From contig CM067346.1 in the NCBI GenBank assembly GCA_034190875.2, positions 48,282,684 to 48,346,683 of the forward strand: a stretch of 64,000 bases of DNA, given 5' to 3'. Below the pieces are notes generated by a model that was not told the origin of the DNA, ran no database searches, and was given only the letters and a program-made list of their open reading frames with translations. Shown here piece after piece: positions 47,601 to 59,600 of this stretch (position 1 is its first letter; each line of letters opens with the position of its first letter). A program made the translations under genes and the position numbers. This stretch comes from Urechis unicinctus (lineage: Eukaryota > Annelida > Polychaeta > Xenopneusta > Urechidae).

Positions 47601-50600
47601 CTAACTTATATGAACTAATATATCAGCTATCAGAGAGGTGGGGCATTTCAAGACTCGAGTGCCTGTGGTCCACAGAGGCATCTCCAGTGTTTCCCTGTCC
47701 ACCCAAACGATACAACTTTGTATTACCTCTTGACATGGCAGCTCATATATCCTACCATCCATATGACATTAATGCTAACACTCCTTGTTTTGCAGTACCG
47801 GGGTGGATGCAAAGAAGCTGCACCTGAAGGCGTGGAAGACCAAACTACACAGCTACGTGAGCAGCAAATCATCCAGTAGCTTGCCACAAGGTGTCTCTAC
47901 TGCCATGGATGCTCGTCTGGAGAATGGTGTAGAACTCACGGCCGAACTCCGACTAAGGGTATCTATAACTGATTTTTCTTTATTTTAATTAATATGAGGT
48001 GTTTACATCAGTTCAACTGTTGCTTGTAGATTTTCCTTAAAGAAGCCTGATTAACGTTAGATTGGGCTAGATCTACCAGTCCCGCCATTAAATCACCCAT
48101 CGGTGACGAGCGGATGGGTGTTAATTTCCAGCCCTGTGGATGCATTTTCTTCCTTGTGTTACTTGGTTATATATCTTAGAACCATCTCACCTGATGTTAA
48201 TTACAGGTGTATCTACACGGTTATGTATCTTAGAACCATCTCACCTGTGTTACTAGCAAGTGTTACATCAGTATGGTTATATAACTCCGAACAATCTCAC
48301 CTGTGCTAATTACAGGTGATGCTATCGTTGGAGGAGGAGAGCATCCAGACTGCCCTGGCATCCCCCTTACCTCCCCTCGCTGCGTGTGTGGGATCACTAA
48401 CAGCTCAGTCCCACTACCCCAGTACAGATGATGAACAGCTTACTGACGCCAGCCTCCTCCAATCTACCACACACAGCTCACAAGAGGTGCCAATCTCCTG
48501 GTTCTCTCATATTTCACGAGTTTTATTCCCTTCTCTTTAATTACAATTTGAGGTAGAGACTAAATCATCGTCCATCACATCAAGATCTTCAAAGTTCAGT
48601 CCAGATATTTTGTTCTCGTTACCTTGTATTGTATGTTTGTGATGATAACTGTTGTTTTGGTTGCATGACATGATACCCTACTCTGCCCATTGTTTTCAGT
48701 GTGTTGTTAACCATTTTGTACTGAATAACAGGTGGTCCCCTCAAGCCAAATGCTGAGTACCTGCTTCAACCAGCTCTTCATGCAGCTGGAGGGCGGACGA
48801 GTGAATCTCGACTCTCTCCTTCGTGCCTGGCTCACCCTTAGTGAAGAGCCCCCTGCCGACGACACCACAGCCCCCGCCCAGACCAACGGAGGGGGTGCAG
48901 GGGCCACGAGCAGCACGTTCGATCCCACCTTGATCCCGACGATCCCCCTGAGCTCGGTGGCCGTCACCGCCCTCCTCAACACCCTTGCCCACTCTCACAT
49001 CACCAACACAGGTAGCTGGGTGCTGGCCTTCCAGACTCTGTCTCTGCTGTGTAACCAGAGGAGTTCTGATGAGAGGTGGCTGGCTGCGGTTATGGTTTCC
49101 AGTGAGAGTCTGATGCATGCGCTCACACAGTTCCTGTCCATCGTGCCTTTGCAGGGGTCGGCCCCAATCTCCCATCACTTCACGCAGGTTAGTTGTACAT
49201 TACTTAAGTAGGCCTAATTTGTTTGTAAAACATCTGGCTTTAAACGTATTATGTGGGGAGGATGTATTGGTTTGATTCGAGTGACCATAGATATGTGTCT
49301 GCTGCCGTAGTTAACAGGATGTTGTGTGCATTCTACAGATTGGTCCCACAGCTGTGAAGTCTTTCTATGAGTTCCTAGTGCGAGTCCAGTTGCGTTGTGC
49401 AGAGGATCGAGAGAGCCACTGGAAAGAGCTGCTCCTTCGTCTTGTTTACTCCCTGACAGCTGACAGGTAAACATAGCTATTGTACTTCACTCCTTGGTTG
49501 CTTGCTAGCCGCTTTACTCTATTGTGACGTTTGAAAGACAACTCCTTAAATACTCATCATCATTCTACCTAATTTCACCTTAGACATCAAAAGACCCTAA
49601 ATACTCTATCGATTTACATTTTTTTAAAGTTAATATGGCATGTTGCTTCCTGTTACAGGGGTGCATTCAGCAGCTCAGTTGGGCCGCTAGACGCCCAATG
49701 CAAACTCCTGGAGTACATGTTGGACCAGACTTATGACACCGTTGATGTGAACAACGCCATTAGTGTGGTGGAGGCTGTGGTGGGCTTGGTGAGGCAGTAT
49801 ATTAGCGCCCAGGACAACACTCAGTGTCGCAGCTCCACCGACAGCTCAATGAGTGCGCGCTCCTGCTTCGGTGGGCTCTTGGCCAACATCCTCCGGGGCA
49901 GCGACGCATCAAATACCAGCCAGGCCACCAGGGATCTGTTGATGTGTAACCTGTTGAAGTTGGTGAATCTAATGTTACAGATAAATATGCCTGGGGGTAG
50001 GAATGAGGTGAGTGGAAGAGGGAGTGTTGAAATCAGTCCTGTCATGGATTCCCAGTCGCGGACAGACGAGCAGAAGCAGGAGAGTGTGTCGGCTGCTGCA
50101 GCGGGCAGCGGTAGCCATAGCAACGGCAGTAGTAGCAACACTTCGCTCCCCCGCACCATGGTCAAATGCACCCACGTGAACACCCGGGAATCCAGCCGCC
50201 GCACTACTCTCTGCGACGTCATCCTCTCTCACGTCTCCATCATGAAACAGCTTCTGGAGTCTCTCAGCTGGTGCAACAGCAACACCATGGCCATGATCCT
50301 CGGCAGCTCGGGACTCCCTCTCACCCAGGACTCCGCTCCAGTTGAGCCCCTATCCGTCGGGGATGGGATATTCCAGATCCTGTGCACTTTGAACCGGATG
50401 GCCACCAGTATATCTCTGGTTCTGCAGCCTCTCCATGCATACCTGTCATCAGTTCACCAGCAGGGGATGAGGATGGCTGGCATATGTCGACTCTCAGAGC
50501 CTCTCTTGTGGTTTATTCTTCGGGTACTCGACTGTGATGTCGCCAACAAGACCTTCTTAGACATGGGTGAGTTGTTTGTTTAGTCTTCCCGTTGCTTTCA

Positions 50601-53600
50601 CTTCAGGAAATTTTTGCATGCTCACCAGTTATCACCTTGAATGAATATGTCGGAATATATGCCATTATATGATTACAGGGCTTACTTTTATTGTTATATG
50701 AGTTTCAATATATATATGATGTAATTTCAATATAGCGCCAACTGTTTTCAACTCACACAAGCTCAATATGACCAAGTATATGGAATGGACCATGTCACCC
50801 CATTCTAAGCATTTTCCACTCTCCTTAACCACTCCTATCCAGTTTTATCCTCGTGTCTACAGGTGGTGTGTCTGTGATATGTAACAACTTGGTACAGAGT
50901 AACCGGCAGTTGATCAACACCAGCCCTAGTCTGGTCACCACCATCATGCAGTACCTTGTGGCTGTACGACCCCAGTCCCACACATCCCCAGCCTCTGCAG
51001 TCAAGAAATTGGCCCCAGACATTGGCGAGAATTCAGATGGGCTCCAGAACTTTGCTCCCTTAGGTGGGTAGAGTCTCACAGTGGCAGTGTTTGGTTAAAG
51101 CTGAACAACTGTACTGTTCAACAGGTCTTCAAATTCACTTGTGATGGGAGGGTTTGGGTACAACTTATTTTTGAAATGGCACGAAAACACAGTTCATACT
51201 GATTTGGGATTGTTATGTCATTTCTGTGTACATAGGTACAATCAGTTCATCAAGCCCGACTGCGGGACCAGCCGATGTCCTCATCCAGTCCTCCCCACCC
51301 CATCGTAGGGCCCGCTCAGCTGCCTGGTCCTACCACTTCTACCCAGATGAGGCATGGGTGGACCTCAGCATCTCACTGCCCTGCGCTGTCCTACTGCAGG
51401 AGGTCCATATACAACCTCATCTCACATCTCTTGCAAGTAAGTACACCTCATGTATATGATGATGCCTGTGTACCGGATTGCTTGTGTCTATTGTGCTTAG
51501 CAGTAATAGGAGTGTGATAGTAACGCCATCCATCCTGTTCTGTTGCTGAGACATACCCTGACTTTTGCTAATGTCATCTTATCTTGCCACTATAGCCTGC
51601 CCAGCTGCTGTATCCATCGAGGTAAGTCAGGACCACAGCCCCCCTGTCCCCATCTCCGCGCCGGTCCTTACCAGCGGCCTATCAGCTATAAAAATCAACC
51701 TCCTCAAGCCGGAGATTGTGACCTCGGTGACCCTGCGCTTCCACAAGCCCCGTGACTCACAGACCCTCGGGCTGTCCCAGATCTCACTGCTCGGATTTAC
51801 GGCGTTTGGGGACACGGGCGCCCTGAAGGCCAGCAGTGTGTTGGCTCCTCAGGAAGATTACGTGTCTCGTACCAGGTAATGCATACACCCAGACACACCT
51901 GTCATGCTAAGTAAGTAATCACCTCATGTATATGATGATGCCTGTGTACCGGATCTATGGTTATAAATGATTTTGTTTATATTTCAAGGGATGAAATACC
52001 CTCGCTTAGTATATGGGCCCATAATTTTAGGACTAATGGTCAACAGGGAAATGTAGGGGTGAGGTGCTGTTCTAAGGTGCTATTGTATTTGACATGCTTT
52101 TTCATTTGGTTCCTGTACAAATTTTGTGTGAATCTCCTGTATTTTTAAATTGCAGTGCAGTGTTTACATAATACTTATTTGATGTTGTTGCTGTTGTTTA
52201 CAGCATAGGTTGGCTGCGTCTGCTCCACCACTGCCTGAGTCAGAGTGAAGAGCTTCAGTTAGCGGTGTCCCAAGCGGCCTCGCACACCTCTCACCTCCTG
52301 CCCACCTGCACCTCTCTTCTCCTATCCCCCTCGGCCACCCTCTACGCCACCAACATAGAAGCCGTGCTGCTTAAGATTGGTCTACACTCACCCAGGATGG
52401 GGTTAAGTCTGATTGATCAGCTGCTGAGGAATTCAACCTCTAGTCCATATGGAGACATGGGTAGGTCCTGAGTGTGGTGGATGTTATATTAGTGCCACGT
52501 GGATGTTAGATTAGTGCCACATGGATGTTAGATTAGTGCCACATGGGTGTTTGATTTGTGCCACATGGGTGTTTGATTAGTGCCACGTAAATGATTGAGA
52601 AGTGCCAAGGCGTTAGTTGATATGTGATAGAATGATCAATGTGTTGTATTGGTGATGAGTGGGTGTTGGATTTGTGCCAAATGTTTAATTGATTTGTGCC
52701 AGTATGTGTGGCCATGAAGTGGGTGTTGGATTGGTACCAATTGGGTGTTGGATGAGTGGATTAATTTCAGTGTTTGTGTGCAGCTGGCCCCATGTTACAG
52801 CAACATGGACGCCTCTGTGGTGTGGCTAATGAATCCACCATTGACATCCTCTTCCAACTGGGTATGAACCAGGATACTGCTACTCAGGCCAGGTAATTAT
52901 TCATCTAACACAAAACCATCATGTGAGGATGATGGTCAATGTGAAGCTAGTTTGTGTCTGCTATGTGCCTGTTTTATCCATATACAGAGCATAATTGATT
53001 GTCTCAATTTGGCCTTTACCACTCACCATCCTCTCTATTTCCCTAACATACACCTCACAAATTTTTCTGCTGATGAATATTATGAGTTGTTTCCATTATT
53101 GTTGACTCTCTATCAAGTGAAAGCTTTACTTTCAAAATTTACGTTGCTCCTCTGACAAACAAACCATCTCACTCATCTACCATGTGTGTTGTTGTAGAAT
53201 GAAGACCCTCACAGATTGGCTCGGTGACAGCGCTCGGGTTGCCTTGCAGAAAACGCACAGCAAACCGCAGGAGAACTACCGCACGTTTCCCTGGCAACAA
53301 GGCAGCCCTGATCTTCCCCCTCCAGCAGCCGCCCACGTCCACTGTCTGGCGGCCATCATGTGGAAGAGCCACGAGCTTCCCGCTGTCTACAACATGGCCA
53401 ACATCATTACCAATGATCTCCTCAGGTAGGTGGATTTCTCCAGATATTTGTTAATAAAGGTATTTCAGTAATTTAGTTATTTTAGATTTTTTTATTTAAA
53501 AAGACACATGAATTTCAGCAAGTGTTTTTGGTCTTCAGGATATCCTTGTCAGCACTTTTGATTCATAGGTTTAAAAGTTGGTATATAAGTGAGTGAAATA

Positions 53601-56600
53601 TAAATCAAGGGTTTTTTTGTTTATTGGGTGGACTCTTGTTTGTTTCAGTTCCATGTATGAGTGGGCCATGTTGCTTCCAGTCCGTAGCCCCCTCAAGCGG
53701 GCTGTGGATTATGTCATCTGTTCCATGTGCTACATCAACCCTAAGCACTTTGCCACCCTGTTGGAGTGGATGGGTATCGTGGTTAATGTGGACATAACCT
53801 CCGTCACAGACGACTACAAAGATACGCATCAAATATCTCTGACAGATGACTCCAAAGCTGACAACGAGGCTAGGGGCCGACAGCCAATCACCTCCGAGGG
53901 GGTGGGGCCAGTGGGCGGAGCTTTCCAACCTCTGGTGCTGCAGGAGTTTGGTCACATGATGCTGGATGAACAGCATTTGTCAACACTGGCTGTAGCGTGC
54001 CAGTCTCCTGAAGCGCTGAGGCAGTTGCTGGAATCCGGGTTTGTGGCAGTGCTGTGTCAGGGGCTTTACGAGTTCTGTATGAGAGAGATGTTACGATACA
54101 GCGAGAGTCTGCTGCCTGCAGAGGCTGAGAGCGGGGCTAGTAGCCGCACAGCTTCTACATCCAGTGAAAGCAGCCGCAGAGCCAGGACCAACTCCGAATC
54201 ATCACACTCAGGTAACTCAGTCAACACACTCAGGCAACTCAGTCATCATACTCAGGTAATTCAGTCCTCAAACTCAGGTTACTCAGTCATCAAACTCAGG
54301 TAACTCGGTCTTCTCACACTGGTAACTCAGTCATCACACTCAGGTAACTCAGTCAACACACTCAGGCAACTTAGTCATCACTTGCTGGTAACTCGGTCAT
54401 CACACTCAGGTAATTCAGTCATCAAACTCAGGTTACTCAGTCATCAAACTCAGGTAACTCGGTCTTCTCGTACTGGTAACTCAGTCAACACACTCAGGCA
54501 ACTTAGTCATCACCCACTTGAGGGAGTCGGTTATCACTCCCGGAAGATTCAGTCATCACACATCAACTCATCACTCAGGTAAACAAGTCAAACCATGGTA
54601 CAAATGACCAGGTGTTTTGTACATGTGCTGTTAGTTACAGGTAAAGTGTTTCATTAGCAGCTGTAAGGTCCCAAGCTGAATATCCTTTGCGATGTTCTTA
54701 TATCAAACATCCCTTCAGCTGCCACCACCATCGTCTTCCTCCTCTGTAACTATATGTCCTCATGCTCACAAACACTTCAACCCCATGCTTTACCTGTATG
54801 TGCAGACAAGATGCTGTGTGTGACGGTGGACCTGGTGGCCCCTGTCCTCCACTTCCTGGCTGAGGTAGCCCAGGAAGTGGAGATGAAGAATTGGCTGGCT
54901 GGTCCCGAGGGCAGTGCTTTCTGGCCCGTCCTTCTACGACTGCTCTGTGGTACACCTGCTCATTCCATCTCGGCCTTCCACGCCCCCTTCTCACTCCCAG
55001 AGCAACACAAGGTCAAAAGCTACTGTCTAACTGTCTATGTCTATTGGAATATTAACTCTCAACCTTTTGAACTGTGCTATTGGCTACAATGTCAAACCAT
55101 TAACATTGCTATGTAACGTTAACGTTACTTGGAATCCGGCAAAAAACAGCAGAGCTTTAAGGCCTATTAGCATATTGTTGTTACAGAAGCCTTTATGAAC
55201 ATCTCATGACATTTGTGTTGGCATTAACAGGTGATGACATCACCACAGCGCTCAGCCATAGAGACTGCCACTGTGACGTTCTTTAGCTCTGTGCTGGCCT
55301 GTCATCCACAGAGCCAGACCCAGTTTGCCACTATGCTGTGTGACGTCATTCGTGGAAATGGTAATCCCATACACAGTCTGCAGAATATCATCTCTCTCCC
55401 TGCTTTTACTGCATGGGGCTATTCATTAGTATATCTGTGGTAGCTACATTGTAGGGTTGCTGATGTCATGTAAATTATAGCTTTTTATTTTATCGTTATA
55501 ATTTTTTTTTTCATTTAGGGATTATCAAAGTGAATGGTCTGTGACTATGTGTGACTATGTGTGACATAGTATGTGACATGGTATGTGACATGGTCTGTGG
55601 GTGTCTGTTACATATTCCGTGGCTGTGTATGACAGGTCACATGCTGAACAGCTCGCCCCTCTCTGGCTTCATGCGACGTCTCTTCCTACAGGTCTTGCTG
55701 GAGGACGAGAAGATTTTGGTGGCATTCAGCAGCTCAGCTCCGGTAAATTATCTCGATTTCAAATGTGTCGCTGCCGTATTCCAGGTCAATTGAGGCATGG
55801 TAGCTCAATGAGAACGTGTTTCACCAGCAGCCATTTTGTTGTTGCCCAAATACCATTGCCGTTCGTCATTCAGCCGATCTTAGTGATGCTTGGCTCATGT
55901 TAGTCCTTAGACTTGACTTTTGCTGTAATTTTTTATAATGAAATTGCTAGAGAGGCAACAGAAGCTGGGTCTCACTTAATCAGGATACATCTGAACCTGA
56001 TGGTTTGTTGTGCTAAAAGGGGTCTAATGAATCATTGTGCTTTTGCATAAATTGGTGTGCATATAGTTGGGTATCGCTGAACAATGAGAAGTGGTTTTTG
56101 AGGCTAATTGAGATGAAGATAAGAAAACAATGTTTGACCTGGGTAACAACATTTTGGCTAGGTTTTTCACGGTGATTAATTATCATAACCCTGCTGGGTG
56201 TGCAAGTTAATATAAAAGCATCTGTGTTGATTTGGCAGGTGTACAAAGGTACGGTAACATCTATGAGTCCTAGTAATCAGCATCCGCGCTGTGGAGCCGG
56301 GCACAAGTTCAGATCCATCCTGCTTAGTATGCAGACCACATGCGGAGAGGCTCTGAGCCGTGTGTCAGGTGAGAAGAAACTCATTGGTCTCACCTGTAAG
56401 GACATGAGGCCAATTGGCTTCATCTGGCCATTTAACCCAAAAAATAAAAGTTGGCAACATAAGCCTTATTAGCGATAGGCAAATTCATTACAAAATACCT
56501 CATCAGTCGCCTTGGAAGTGTGTGCTCTTTGCCACCAAAATCCACAATAAGTCAAAAACTTTTGTATCATTTCAGTACTGATGGCTAGCCCTTCAATTAT

Positions 56601-59600
56601 GTTGTATGTTAACGGAGGTCTTGTTTCCTAGATACGCCATCTCTATCCGTGCATGTACCCGAAGCCTCTTCCGATAAATCTAGTAAAGAGGAGAAGAAAG
56701 ATACGACACAGCTGGGGTTAGAGGTGGCCGACCAAATCTCAGCTGCGGCCGGTTAGTGATGCAATATAAACCTTGCTTGAAGGGATATGAAAAAATTCTA
56801 TTTTGCCAGAGAAAATATGATATAAAAGTGAATTTGTTCAGGTCTACAAGCCAAAGAGAAGCGAGATAAAAGTAAAGGAGCACTGGTGCGACCCCCGACC
56901 CGGAGAGGCAACCGTCAACCAGATCCTACTTCCATGATCCATCTGCCTTCTATGGCTCTGTTCCATAGCCTTATACCAGGTCAGTCACCTAGCTCAGATA
57001 TTCTGTCAATAACCTGATCCTGAGATGTTTAAGGAGACCCTTAAAACATTCACTTGCCTTCACTTTTTCATGTAAGGCCTGATATATGACTGAAATATCC
57101 TGCTAGCAAGCCTTTTGCTTTACCTATTCTTAATTAGTGTTATGATGAGTTGTGTTGTTATGGTAACCAGGTCAGACACTGCCTCCAGACCTCAGTCTCT
57201 CCCAGCTGCTGGTACTGCTGCAACATAGGGGATTCCCCTCAGGACAGGCCAGTCTCCAGTTCAACATGAGACTCAATAACAACAATGGAAAGAATAAGAA
57301 TGCTCGGGGTAAGTGGTGAGGTGATAGAGGAGATGATGGTGCTTAATATGATGATGGACAAGATGATGTTGGTATGGTGTCAGACAAGATGATGGTGGAC
57401 AAGATGATGTTGGTATGGTGTTGGACAAGATGATGGTGGACAAGATAATGTTGGTATGGTGTTGGACAAGATAATGGTGGTATGGTGTTGGACAAGATGA
57501 TGTTAGTGTGGTGTTGGACAAGATGATGGTGGACAAGATGATGTTGGTATGGTGTTGGACATGACCATGATAATACCTTCGTTAATCAAATCACTTGACA
57601 TCACAGTATGCATTTAATAATTTCATTGCCAGATGAGGAAGATGAAATCTCAGAACCCATTCCAGTAGACATCCTCCTCGACACACCATCGTTCCCATCA
57701 GCCCTACAGGTGTTTGCCAGCGTGGGAGGTTTGGCCCTGCTAGCAGAACACCTGCCCCTCCTCTACCCCGAGGTCACTCGTCAGGTGACGCCATCAGATT
57801 CATCAGAGAAGCACGCTGGGATGGGAGGAGGTTATGACTGGGTCACTGTGGAATCGGCCGAGGATATATATGAGGTGTGTGTTTGATTACTTTCTTAAAT
57901 CGTGTCATGCTTGTTGGGATAAAAGAATGTATGGGTGTTCTGTGTAAAAGAATATTGACAGAAATGGTGTGCTAGGATGCTAGTGCGGGGCAATGGTCAT
58001 GCCATATGGCATATACTAAAACAAGCTGGAGAGAAATTCCCCCTACCCTATATCTAAATACATATTTAGAATCTACATATGATAGTGCAGCTCATGAATG
58101 CTATAAATTACTTAGACCAGTTTCATATATTATAATTTAATATTTTGACATCGGATCAGGACTTTGACGAGCCCATGCCATCTGGACCTCAACTGAAGCA
58201 GCAGAGTTTGGCTCCTGCTGTGCCCTCAATCCCTCCACACTCCCTTGTGGCATTTGGACTCTTCCTGAGACTGCCTGGCTATGCTGAGGTGCTACTGAGA
58301 GAGAAGAGACAGGCCCAGTGCCTGCTGAGGCTGGTCTTGGGAGTGACGCATGATGGAGACGGAGGTAGGAGTTCTCTTATCATTGCAATGTAACATTGTT
58401 TATGATTCATCTCGTGCAAGATTTAGTTTTCTGGTGAGGTGTGCTTGTATACATAGGAGGCAGTCTAAGATGGATTTCAACCTCACGGACCCTGTGTGTT
58501 TATTGCGGATTATATAACCATGTGGGTGTTATGTATGGAATTCACAGGACATATCCTGAGTGCACCACGGGCCAGCAGTTTACAGACTCTCCCCTTCACT
58601 GTGCTGAAGACTCTATTCGACTCCACCCCCCTCAGCACCGACGACGGGGTCCTGCTACGGAGGATGAGCTTGGAGATAGGAGCAGTCCATCTCATTCTGG
58701 CCTGCCTGTCTGTCCTCAGTCACCACGCTCCCCGGCAACCCATCCCTGGCTTCCATCAGGAGGTACATCCATTATATCCTCAACCATCTTGTTATGAGTC
58801 ACAAGTGTCTTCTGAGATAACATGTTCCACTTCTGGGGAAAGGTTCCCTGATTTACAGCATTGTTTTGAAAATTAGGCATTTTTTCCTTATTTGAGGCTT
58901 TCCTGTATCTTGTGAGGTAAGATTGTTTAATGTGTGGTTAGTAAGACTAAGAGGGTGACTAGTTGAATCTGGGATGTTGTGTTGCCTTACGGATGACTGA
59001 ACTTTGCCTCTGTTCTTAATGTGACATTATAAGTTGAAATGGCAAATCCACACTACAATTTCATATTTGTCTTCAAATTACCTTGATGTTTCAACCAATG
59101 TTAAACCTAACTGCTTTGGTCACTGCATTCAATGATATGTCTCCACCTTCATTGGCAATCCCCTTATTATCCAACAGATCATCCAGTCAGCCACACAGGC
59201 AGCCAGTGCCTTGTCCGGTAGGAATGGCTCTAATGGAGGCGGTGTCCCACCTGGCAAACCACCTGCAGTAGATGAGAAACCTCCTGTTGTCAGCCAATCT
59301 ATGCAGCCTCAGTGTCAGCAGCATTATTGGGCAAAGGGTACAGGGTTTGGGACAGGTTCAACCACATCAAGCTGGGATGCTGAGCAAGCTTTGTTACGGC
59401 AGAGGAGTGAGGAACAGCATGTCACCTGTCTTCTAGAGGTAATTAGTTACATGGCTTCTGGAGGTAGCTAGTCACTTGCATATGAAAATCATTGATCCCT
59501 TGTCTTCTGGAGGTGATAAGTCACATTTCGTTAAGAGGCATGTTAGTCACATGTCTTCTGGAGGTGGTAAGTCATCTGAGTTCTGGAGATAATTTGTTAC

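Noticed and set aside
54382-54582. Separate small gene encoding [18 protein letters not shown] repeats
   Set aside because: It is the 22-bp splice-donor array of intron 43 translated, not an independent gene.
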